NCBI RefSeq assembly: GCF_007474605.1
Contig: NZ_VHKL01000007.1
Span: 1 to 64,000 of the forward strand
Direction: 5' to 3'
Source: Rhodoligotrophos appendicifer
Lineage (GTDB): Bacteria > Pseudomonadota > Alphaproteobacteria > Rhizobiales > Im1
DNA: 64,000 nt
Below, in pieces: positions 45,299-53,208 of the stretch. The stretch's first letter is position 1, and every line of letters begins with the position of its first letter. The notes under the pieces were generated by a model. That model searched no databases and was not told the DNA's origin. It was given only the letters and a program-made list of their open reading frames with translations. The position numbers and the translations under genes were made by a program.

Positions 45299-46159
45299 AT
45301 GAAGATCAACGAGAATGACGATCTGCTTCTGACACGATTGGAGCGGATCGCCTCAGCGCTGGAGCGCCTATCGCCTCCGGCGCAGCTGCAAAGTGATCTC
45401 GGCGCCTCAGAGGCTTTCATTTGGCATGCCTCGGCGGGGCTCCAGCCCGTCGATCGCGTGAACCGGGTAGAGATGAATTTGTTGCGCGGCATCGATCGCA
45501 TGCGCGACACGCTGCTCGACAATACCAGCCGCTTCGCCCGGGGGCGACCCGCCAATAACGCCCTGCTGTGGGGTGCCCGCGGCATGGGTAAAAGCTCGCT
45601 CGTCAAGGCTACGCATGCCGCCGTGAACTTGGAGGTCGGCGGGGTGTTGAAGCTGGTCGAGATTCATCGTGAAGACATCGAAACCTTGCCAGCGCTGATG
45701 ACCGTTATCCGCAGCAACTCCTGCTACCGCTTTATCGTGTTCTGCGATGACCTTTCATTCGACGGCGATGACACATCTTACAAGTCGCTCAAAGCAGCCT
45801 TGGAGGGTGGAATTGAGGGGCGCCCCGAGAACATGCTGTTTTACGCCACCTCAAACCGGCGTCATCTGCTGCCCCGCGACATGATGGAGAACGAGCGCTC
45901 TACGGCCATCAACCCCTCCGAAGCAGTGCAGGAAAAGGTCTCCTTATCAGACCGATTCGGTCTATGGCTTGGATTTCATAGCTGCTCACAGGCTGAATTT
46001 CTGGAGATGGTAGAGGCTTATGCTCTTCATCTAAAGCTCTGCATCAATCCTGAGTTGCTTAAAAGGGAAGCAATAGAATGGTCAACAACTCGTGGCTCCC
46101 GGTCGGGGAGAGTCGCTTGGCAATTCATTCAGGATTTAGCCGGAAGAATGGACGGTTAA
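45299..46159 (+). CDS. DUF815-family ATPase
   Basis: The protein (286 residues from ATG 45299; GGAG site upstream) has a P-loop WGARGMGKSSLVK, a Walker B FIVFCDDLSFD and the motif FYATSNRRHLLPRDM, which together mark the DUF815 AAA-like family. The cellular role is not established; the gene is conserved beside yajC in Rhizobiales. The frame could extend to 45188, but family members begin near MKINENDD-like sequence. The stop codon overlaps a perfect TTAA-N7-TTAA site at 46156. Confidence 0.88.
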   Translation: MKINENDDLLLTRLERIASALERLSPPAQLQSDLGASEAFIWHASAGLQPVDRVNRVEMNLLRGIDRMRDTLLDNTSRFARGRPANNALLWGARGMGKSSLVKATHAAVNLEVGGVLKLVEIHREDIETLPALMTVIRSNSCYRFIVFCDDLSFDGDDTSYKSLKAALEGGIEGRPENMLFYATSNRRHLLPRDMMENERSTAINPSEAVQEKVSLSDRFGLWLGFHSCSQAEFLEMVEAYALHLKLCINPELLKREAIEWSTTRGSRSGRVAWQFIQDLAGRMDG

Positions 46160-46170
46160 TTAAAGGTTAA
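46156..46170. promoter_or_regulatory. TTAA-N7-TTAA palindromic site (CtrA-type full box)
   Basis: TTAA at 46156-46159 and TTAA at 46167-46170 are separated by exactly 7 bases (TTAAAGG). This is the full-length recognition pattern of the cell-cycle regulator CtrA. It lies about 220 bases upstream of the autotransporter start, at the end of the DUF815 gene. The kinase CckA, which controls CtrA, is encoded in this window. By base composition one such match in 64 kb may occur by chance, so the call is tentative. Confidence 0.4.
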
Positions 46171-46387
46171 CAGTTATCCGCGGCTATACAGTCGCTGTAA
46201 ACATTGAAATTACTAAATATTTTGAGGAAACCTGTGCTCTTCCGTATGACGTGCTCGATACACCACAGGGTTACAGAACTGTTAAAATGAGCTGAGAAAC
46301 CTTTGTCTGTGCGCCCGCCACAGGTCTACAACCACTGGATGCATCTATGGTTGAATGCACCTGATTAACATAGGCGGGGGTTTCAGA

Positions 46388-49300
46388 ATGACGAGCGCCA
46401 GACACCGACAATCCTTCTTGTATAGTGGATGCGCCCTGTTCGCGCTTGGTCTCATGGCCGGACCCGCGATGGCCGCAACCTACACAGTAACGTCTGCGTC
46501 AGGGAATCCCGCAGTTGTCAACTCGCTTGGATGGGCGATCTCCCAAGCGAATGCGAATGCCGGGGAAGACACAATCGAGTTCAACATCGGATCCAATGTG
46601 ACGATCGGTCTTGGGGGAACCCTTCCCGTAATTACCGACTCGGTCACCATTGATGGCTCCGGATCCGCGGGGCTGAGGATCCACGGTAACAACGCCTACA
46701 ATATCTTTCTTGTGCGGGCCGACGGCACCGATGCTCCTGCCACCATTGATGTCACAATTTCCAATGTCACTTTACAGAACGCCAGAGCACAGGGGGGAAG
46801 TGGGCTCAATGGAGGCTCAAACGGCGGAGGCGGCGGGGGCCTCGGTGCGGGCGGCGCTATCCTTGTTGGCAAGGGTGGCAATGTCATCGTGGAGGACGTC
46901 ACTTTCGCCAGCAATGCCGCTGTCGGCGGGACGCGGGGTACATCAAATGCCAGCTACCCCACCGGCGCGGGAGGCGGCGGGCTGAATGGAGGTACTGGAC
47001 CTGGCCTCACCGGCTGGACAGTCGGCACGGGCGGCGGGGGTTATGGCCGAGGCGCTGACGCCACTGTCGGCAACGGCACTGTGGCAGGCGTGGGCGGCGG
47101 ACCCAATGGCGGAACCGGCGGAACCACGAGCGCGGCATCGGGCAACGGCGGCGATTGGTCGGGGGGAGGTGGCGGTGCGGTCCCTAGTTCAGACAACAAC
47201 AACGGACGAGGGGGCGATGGCGGTTACGGCGGCGGCGGCGGTGGCGGCGGTTCGGGAACGACAGGAATAGCGGACCAGCAGATGGGCGGCAATGGCGGCT
47301 TTGGTGGCGGCGGTGCCGGGGCGACACGGGCCGGGGGAACTATGGGCTTCGGTGGAGATGGCGGATACGGGGCCGGCGGCGGTGCCACGAGAACCGGGGA
47401 GACAACTTCGGGCGGATTTGGGGGCACTGACGGAAATGGCGCCACCGCGGGCGTAGGGGCCGCCTTTGGCGGCTCCATCTTCGTCGAAGACGGTGGAACC
47501 ATAGAGTTCAAAGGCAATGTCTCAATGACTGGAGGGACCGTCAGCGCGCAAACAGGAGCGCTTGCCCTCGGCAGCGCCATCTTCCTTCATGGCACCACAG
47601 GCTTGAGCTTCAATCCGGACACCGGCGAGATTGTTACGATTGCAAATAATATCGATAGCGACGCCTACAACTCTGGCGAAGACCCTTCCGACCCCGACGC
47701 TGCCCGCGACGGTCTTGATACGGGCATCACCAAAACGGGTGACGGCACCCTGATCCTCCAGGGCACCAACAGTTTCGTCGGCGGTGTCGACATCCAGGGC
47801 GGCACCGTTTCAATCGCAACGAATTCCAATCTTGGACACTCTGATGGCGAACTGACCATCAGCAACGAGGCGACGCTTCTTGCCACTGGCAATTTGGCAC
47901 TCGAGCGAGACGTCAGTTTGGGCACCGGCGGCGGGGCCTTCGCAGCTAATGGAAGCACGGTTCTCACCGTGAACGGCATCGTCAGCGGTTCCGAAGGACT
48001 CATCAAGAATGGCAGTGGGATCGTAGTGCTCAACAACGCTGCCAACAGCTACACTGGCGGCACAACCATCAATGCCGGCACTTTGCGAGCGGGAGCAGAC
48101 GGCGCCCTCGCGGAAGGAAGCATGGATATCGCCGCAACCGGGCTTCTGGATCTCAACAACTTCGACCAGGTCCTGACATCCCTGACGGGCGCGACAGGCA
48201 GTCGTATTTTGCTCGGCTCGGGTGATCTCACCATTGATCAAGCGATCGACACGAGTTTCGATGGCACGATCTCGGGCACTGGCGATGTCATCAAAGCCGG
48301 TGCGGGCACCCTAACCATCTCCAATCCCTTCGGAAATACAGGCGAGTTCATTCTTGAGGGCGGCACAATCGCCGCCGGGGCGGCGAATATCTTCAACAAT
48401 CGTCCCGTCATTCTGGATGATGGCGCGACCTTCGATCTTGGCGGCTTCAATCAAACCGTTGCCCGACTGGAGTCCAACACCGGGTCAATCGTCAATTTGG
48501 AGGGAGGCACACTGACTCTGACGGATACCACGACTTATGAGATCGCCGGGACCCTGGCCGGAAACGGTGATGTGGTCAAACAGGGCACCGGCAATGTGAC
48601 TTTTTCCGGCGTGGGCACGATGTCTGGGACCTTCACCGTGGCAGGCGGCAGCATGAACCTCACCGGATCGCTGGCCGACGGCATCGTCTCGGTCTCTTCG
48701 GGTGGCAACATGTATGGGACGGGTACAGTCGGCGATCTGATGATCAGCGGCATCATTGCACCGGGTAATATTGATCCCGACGAAATCATCGCCAATGGAG
48801 AGGGTCCAGAGGTCTCCGGGGTTCTCAACATCACCAATGACGCCACCTTCAGGGTAGGTTCGATGTTGCTACTCGATATGGCGGTCGATGGAACGATCAG
48901 CAGCTTGAATGTCGGCGGAGCGACCACAATCGAGGGTGGCACTGTCTATGTTGCCGATGACGAGGCCAGTTTCAGTCGCGGGCAAACCTATACGATCCTC
49001 ACATCGGCGGGAGGCATCACCGGGCAGTTCGACGAATTGCGCACGGATCTGGTCTTTCTATCACCTGAGCTCGAATACGGGACGAATGAAATCCGTATGA
49101 TTTTCGCCCCGAACTTCAACGCGTCCATGTTTGGGGGCAATCAGCGTCGAGTTGGCGAGGCGATTGATTTTCTGATTGGCGACGTTGCGCCGGGTGTTTT
49201 GAACGACATGCTGGAGGAGTTGTCCTCCATGGACATCAACGAGGCGCATTCGGTGTTGTGGAACCTCGCGCCGGAGGTCTATGGCGATGCTTCGGCATCG

Positions 49301-50290
49301 GTGGGCCGGATGATGGCTGGCGGGAATCGGATGATCACCAACCGCTTCTCGCGCCGGACGGGCGACAGCGGGCTTGCGGCGCTGGGGGTCGAGGGGCCGG
49401 CACCGGCGGCCGATATCGCCTATGTGCCGGAGCTGGGGATGCAGTTCTGGACAGACTATCAGTTCCGCACGGTCGATCTGGGCTATGACGGCAATGCCAG
49501 TCGCGGCAGCGCCACCGAGCATACCCAGCTGTTTGGCGGCGACATCGACATTCCGGGCACTTATCTGGGCCAGGGCATGGTCGGTGCCTATGCCGGCATG
49601 ATGTGGGCCGATCTCGGCCTTGAGGACATCACGCAAAAATCCAGCCTGTCGGGTCCGGTCGGCGGCATCTATGGACAATGGTCACCCGTGCCGATCCTGC
49701 GCTTCCACGGGCGGGCCGCGATCGCGGCCCCGCGGGTGAGTTCACGCCGCTCCTTCGGCGTCGGTCCCGTTCAAGTGGCCGCAAAGAGCGAGTACCGGAT
49801 GGTTGCGGCAGGAGGCCATGCGGGCGTCGCCTATGACAAGTCGATCTATGCCTTCCTGTTCACGCCCTTCGCAGAGGGCGGTGTTCAGTATATGAGGCGG
49901 CCCGACTTTGCCGAAGAGGGGGCGGACGATGCCGGTCTGGAGGTTGAGGGCGCCGAGCGGTTGACGGGTGAGGCCCGGGTGGGGGCGCGGCTCGCCACTC
50001 TGCCCATGCCGGTCAACGAAACCTGGTCGCTGATCCCCACCTTCTCGGCTGCCTATGAACGCTATCTGGGCAATCGAACGGACAAGGTCACTTCCGCCTT
50101 CATCGGCGGGCCGCAAGTCCCCTTCGTGGTGCTGCCGGTGGATGTCGGGCCCAATGCCCTCAACATGGCCGCCAGCGTCGAGTTTGCCCATATCGACGGC
50201 ATCGGCTCCCTGCAAATCGGATATGGCTTCGGCCTCGCAAAATACGAAACCAGCCACGCCTTCGCCGTCGCCGGAAAAATATACTGGTAG
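46388..50290 (+). CDS. Autotransporter with Gly-rich passenger
   Basis: The start ATG 46388 (MTSARHRQSF) is preferred: GGGGG lies upstream and a signal peptide ending GLMAGPAMAA follows. The passenger has a choice-of-anchor-like beginning (VTSASGNPAVVNSLGWAISQANAN), then about 200 Gly/Asn-rich residues (about 140-360). After these come several autotransporter-associated beta-strand repeats of the form ITKTGDGTLILQGTNSF..GGVDIQGGTVSI and LIKNGSGIVVLNNAANSYTGGT. The last 280 residues form the outer-membrane beta-barrel, which ends in the aromatic FAVAGKIYW. The total is 1300 residues. The product is a surface-exposed type V secreted protein, possibly an adhesin. It stands alone without an operon partner. 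Confidence 0.92.
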   Translation: MTSARHRQSFLYSGCALFALGLMAGPAMAATYTVTSASGNPAVVNSLGWAISQANANAGEDTIEFNIGSNVTIGLGGTLPVITDSVTIDGSGSAGLRIHGNNAYNIFLVRADGTDAPATIDVTISNVTLQNARAQGGSGLNGGSNGGGGGGLGAGGAILVGKGGNVIVEDVTFASNAAVGGTRGTSNASYPTGAGGGGLNGGTGPGLTGWTVGTGGGGYGRGADATVGNGTVAGVGGGPNGGTGGTTSAASGNGGDWSGGGGGAVPSSDNNNGRGGDGGYGGGGGGGGSGTTGIADQQMGGNGGFGGGGAGATRAGGTMGFGGDGGYGAGGGATRTGETTSGGFGGTDGNGATAGVGAAFGGSIFVEDGGTIEFKGNVSMTGGTVSAQTGALALGSAIFLHGTTGLSFNPDTGEIVTIANNIDSDAYNSGEDPSDPDAARDGLDTGITKTGDGTLILQGTNSFVGGVDIQGGTVSIATNSNLGHSDGELTISNEATLLATGNLALERDVSLGTGGGAFAANGSTVLTVNGIVSGSEGLIKNGSGIVVLNNAANSYTGGTTINAGTLRAGADGALAEGSMDIAATGLLDLNNFDQVLTSLTGATGSRILLGSGDLTIDQAIDTSFDGTISGTGDVIKAGAGTLTISNPFGNTGEFILEGGTIAAGAANIFNNRPVILDDGATFDLGGFNQTVARLESNTGSIVNLEGGTLTLTDTTTYEIAGTLAGNGDVVKQGTGNVTFSGVGTMSGTFTVAGGSMNLTGSLADGIVSVSSGGNMYGTGTVGDLMISGIIAPGNIDPDEIIANGEGPEVSGVLNITNDATFRVGSMLLLDMAVDGTISSLNVGGATTIEGGTVYVADDEASFSRGQTYTILTSAGGITGQFDELRTDLVFLSPELEYGTNEIRMIFAPNFNASMFGGNQRRVGEAIDFLIGDVAPGVLNDMLEELSSMDINEAHSVLWNLAPEVYGDASASVGRMMAGGNRMITNRFSRRTGDSGLAALGVEGPAPAADIAYVPELGMQFWTDYQFRTVDLGYDGNASRGSATEHTQLFGGDIDIPGTYLGQGMVGAYAGMMWADLGLEDITQKSSLSGPVGGIYGQWSPVPILRFHGRAAIAAPRVSSRRSFGVGPVQVAAKSEYRMVAAGGHAGVAYDKSIYAFLFTPFAEGGVQYMRRPDFAEEGADDAGLEVEGAERLTGEARVGARLATLPMPVNETWSLIPTFSAAYERYLGNRTDKVTSAFIGGPQVPFVVLPVDVGPNALNMAASVEFAHIDGIGSLQIGYGFGLAKYETSHAFAVAGKIYW
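46797..47460 (+). repeat. Gly-rich low-complexity coding region of the autotransporter
   Basis: This coding stretch is built of runs of GGC/GGA/GGG codons interrupted by Asn, Ser and Thr, giving GGGGGLG, GGGGGYG and similar blocks. It encodes a flexible, probably extended beta-rich part of the passenger. The low-complexity DNA is prone to length change. Confidence 0.85.
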
Positions 50291-50371
50291 TTCAAATCCT
50301 GCGCCGCTGCACTGGGGTGACTGACATGCTGCTTCTGGTTATGAGAGCACGAATGTTCACAGGAGAGCGAC

Positions 50372-51148
50372 ATGAACCTCGGCATCAGCGGGAGACGCGC
50401 GATCATCTGCGCCTCCAGTCGCGGACTGGGACGCGGGTGCGCCACGGCCCTTGCCCGCGCCGGCGTCGATGTGGTCATCAATGGACGGGATGAAGCGACG
50501 CTCGCTCGCACCGCTACGGAGATCCGAGAGCAAACGGGGGTCTCCGTCATCCCAGTGGTCGCGGACATTAGCACCCAGGAGGGCCAGGTGGCTCTTCTTG
50601 ATGCCTGCCCCGAGCCCGACATCCTCGTGACTAATAACGGTGGACCGCCACTGCGTGATTTTCGTGATCTGCATAGGGATGAGATCATTCAGGGCGTCAT
50701 CCAGAATATGGTGACGCCGATCGAAATCATCCAGAAGGTCGTCGATCCCATGATGCGAAGGGAATTTGGACGCATCGTCAACATCACCTCGTCATCCGTG
50801 AAGGCACCGATAACGGGGCTTGATCTGTCCAGCGGAGCCCGAGCAGGACTAACAGCCTTTCTGGCAGGTGTCGCACGCTCCGTCGCCCATCGAAATGTGA
50901 CCATCAATGCCATACAGCCAGGCGCCTTTGATACAGATCGCCTCGCAGTGACGTTCAAGCGCTTCGCCGTGGCCGATCGCAGCGAAGAAGAATTGCGTGC
51001 CGAGCGCGCAAAAGCGATTCCGGCAGGACGTTTCGGCACGACCGATGAATTTGGCGAGCTGTGTGCCTTTCTCTGCAGTATCCATGCAGGCTACATCACC
51101 GGCCAAAGTCTCCTCATCGACGGCGGTGCCGTTAATGCAGCCTTTTAA
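50372..51148 (+). CDS. Atypical SDR-family oxidoreductase
   Basis: The 258-residue protein has the SDR nucleotide motif (CASSRGLGRGCATAL), the NNGGPP equivalent of NNAG, and a C-terminal GYITGQSLLIDGG. The catalytic segment is unusual. After NITSSS, the usual YxxxK reads LSSGAR (residues GLDLSSGARAGLTAF), so both the Tyr and the Lys are replaced. This subgroup is known in FabG-like annotations, and its members may catalyse differently or only bind NAD(P). It follows the autotransporter by 80 bases on the same strand and precedes the convergent HxlR gene. Confidence 0.88.
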   Translation: MNLGISGRRAIICASSRGLGRGCATALARAGVDVVINGRDEATLARTATEIREQTGVSVIPVVADISTQEGQVALLDACPEPDILVTNNGGPPLRDFRDLHRDEIIQGVIQNMVTPIEIIQKVVDPMMRREFGRIVNITSSSVKAPITGLDLSSGARAGLTAFLAGVARSVAHRNVTINAIQPGAFDTDRLAVTFKRFAVADRSEEELRAERAKAIPAGRFGTTDEFGELCAFLCSIHAGYITGQSLLIDGGAVNAAF

Positions 51149-51178
51149 GAGCTTTATTGACCTGCCTGACAGAAGGCA

Positions 51179-51880
51179 TCAGGCACCGAAAGTGAAGGCC
51201 TTCCTTTCTGGTTGCTCGGACAAGCCCAGAGCTCGTTTTGTCACAGCTTGGGCTTCTTCATTGCCACAAAGCCTTACGGAATTGACGGCGCGGGCCTGCT
51301 CAAGGCCAATCTTTCCCAGCCAAAGCTTCGTGAAAGCAGATAATTCCGCATGGATGACGATATCGATGACGTGACCGGGATTCTTCTGACAGACGTCGCT
51401 CTCCGATCGGTGCAACACCAACCACCAATAGCGCTGCGAGAGGTGATGCCGGGGGACACCAACGAACTCAAACTGAATGACAAACTTTCGATCCGGCAAA
51501 AGATCCGCTGATATCTGACGCCGCATGCTCCACATCAGGAAACCAGGATCCAAGTCATCAGGACCGATTTCCGTTGGGTTCCATTGCTGCCCCCATGCCC
51601 CCATCAACTCGATTATCGGCCGAAATTTCTGGCCGGCCTCCGTCAGACGATAAATATTTCCGGAGCCGCAAGGCCTTGGCGTGCTCTCAATGACACTGGA
51701 ACGCTCCAGTTCACAAAGTCGCCGGGACAACAAGGTCCGCGATATCAGTGGCAAACCGCTACGCAGCTGGTTGAAGCGTCGAGGACCAAAACAAAGCTCT
51801 CGCAAAATCAGGGGCGTCCACCGCTCGGCAAAAATCTCGGCGGTTTTAGCGACGGGGCAGAATTGACCATAGGTTTTCAT
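51179..51880 (-). CDS. HxlR-family transcription regulator with C-terminal extension
   Basis: The N-terminal domain is a winged helix of the HxlR family: MKTYGQFCPVAKTAEIFAERWTPLILREL, then RFNQLRSGLPLISRTLLSRRLCELERSSVI, with the conserved early Cys and the ERW motif. A C-terminal segment of about 110 residues follows, resembling an SCP2-like domain. I chose ATG 51880 by family convention; an upstream GTG at 51949 with CAGGA is possible. It lies divergent from the acyl-CoA dehydrogenase-like gene and probably controls it or itself. Confidence 0.85.
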   Translation of the reverse strand: MKTYGQFCPVAKTAEIFAERWTPLILRELCFGPRRFNQLRSGLPLISRTLLSRRLCELERSSVIESTPRPCGSGNIYRLTEAGQKFRPIIELMGAWGQQWNPTEIGPDDLDPGFLMWSMRRQISADLLPDRKFVIQFEFVGVPRHHLSQRYWWLVLHRSESDVCQKNPGHVIDIVIHAELSAFTKLWLGKIGLEQARAVNSVRLCGNEEAQAVTKRALGLSEQPERKAFTFGA

Positions 51881-51994
51881 GTGCAGCGTTATTTCAGTGC
51901 CCCATAAAGTTGTATAGTACAATTTCTGCACCACATGCTTGAAATCCACTCCTGAGGACCTCAGACTCTCCGTCTGGTCGTTCTGGAGATTCTC

Positions 51995-53137
51995 ATGTCG
52001 GATGTCATGGACTTATCGGCGGCGCCGAAAGCCTATCGCGAAGAAGTTAGCCGCAGGGTTCTAAAGGAGCTGTGCCATGTCTTTGCCGAGCGTGCGGAGG
52101 AGCATGACGATAATGGCAGGGTCGTCCTCCAAAACTTCAGTGAGCTGAAAAGGGCTGGCCTCCTCGGCTTGGCAGTTCCTCGCAGTGTGGCAGGTGGAGG
52201 CGCGGACTATGACACTTTGTGCAAGGTCATCTCAGACATCGCACGATCCTGTGGCTCAACGGCTCTAACATTGGCAATGCATCTGCACCAATCCGTTATC
52301 CTCAACTGCTATCGCCATCAAAACCGCGACATTCAACATATCCTAGAGCAGGTTTCCAGCAAGGCCCTGATGCTGGCAAGTTCGGGTGGAGCCGATGGCC
52401 TGAATGCCTCTGGACGTGCTGTGAAGGTGCGTGATGGATACATCGTCAATGCTCGTAAAAAAGGCGTCAGCGGCGCCGAACTTGCTGATGTTCTCATGAC
52501 AAGCGCCGTCCTCGAGAGCGAGAGCGAAAACATCATCCACTTTTCTGTGCCGATGCATCAAGCTTCCGTGCGCATCCATCAAAACTGGAATGCCATGGGA
52601 ATGCGGGGCACCGGTTCCCAAGAGATCATTCTCAAGGACCTCTTCGTTCCGAGCGGAGCAATATATGAACGGCGGACCAAAGGCGCCTGGAGCCACATCA
52701 ACCATTTAACCGCAATGTATGCTTTCCCCCTCATCTATGCTGCCTATCTGGGTATTGCCCAAGCCGCTCGAGACCGCGTCGTCGCAATGGGCGCTCGGTT
52801 TGCGGCCGACCAGTATAAAACGATCATGGTAGGAACCTTAGACACGGCTCTTCATGCTGCCCATATTGCGCATCAGGACATGATTAGTGCCGCAGTGAAC
52901 ACCGCGCCGAGCTTGGAAACGACCAACCGAATCATGATGGGCCGCAGCCTTGTCGGCCGTGAAGTACTCAACGTAGTCGAAATTGCGCTCGACACCGTCG
53001 GAGGCACCTCTTTCCAACGGGGAAATCCCTTAGAGAGGTTCTTCCGTGACGCACAGGCGGCGCGTTTCCATCCGCTCAGTGAGAAGCAGCAACAGTTGTT
53101 GAGTGGCAGACTCGCCCTAAACCTCGACTGTAGCTGA
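51995..53137 (+). CDS. Acyl-CoA dehydrogenase family protein
   Basis: The 380-residue protein has the three-part acyl-CoA dehydrogenase fold: an N-terminal helical part, a middle beta domain (MLASSGGADGLNASGRAV) and a C-terminal four-helix part ending QRGNPLERFFRDAQAARFHPLSEK. The flavin-binding motif is present as WNAMGMRGTGSQ. The C-terminal pattern is like the SfnB/DszC/hydroxylase branch rather than classic fatty-acid dehydrogenases, so it may be a flavin-dependent monooxygenase. It is next to an HxlR regulator, which suggests induction by its substrate. Confidence 0.85.
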   Translation: MSDVMDLSAAPKAYREEVSRRVLKELCHVFAERAEEHDDNGRVVLQNFSELKRAGLLGLAVPRSVAGGGADYDTLCKVISDIARSCGSTALTLAMHLHQSVILNCYRHQNRDIQHILEQVSSKALMLASSGGADGLNASGRAVKVRDGYIVNARKKGVSGAELADVLMTSAVLESESENIIHFSVPMHQASVRIHQNWNAMGMRGTGSQEIILKDLFVPSGAIYERRTKGAWSHINHLTAMYAFPLIYAAYLGIAQAARDRVVAMGARFAADQYKTIMVGTLDTALHAAHIAHQDMISAAVNTAPSLETTNRIMMGRSLVGREVLNVVEIALDTVGGTSFQRGNPLERFFRDAQAARFHPLSEKQQQLLSGRLALNLDCS

Positions 53138-53208
53138 TCGGACAATAAAGGTTGCATCTAGGCGAGAGAAGCCGTTTAGCTCAGGTCACCCTCCCTGGTG
53201 ATCGAATT

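Noticed and set aside
47224-48942. Pro-rich minus-strand frames opposite the autotransporter
   Set aside because: They mirror the Gly-rich and repeat coding of the autotransporter and have no starts of their own.
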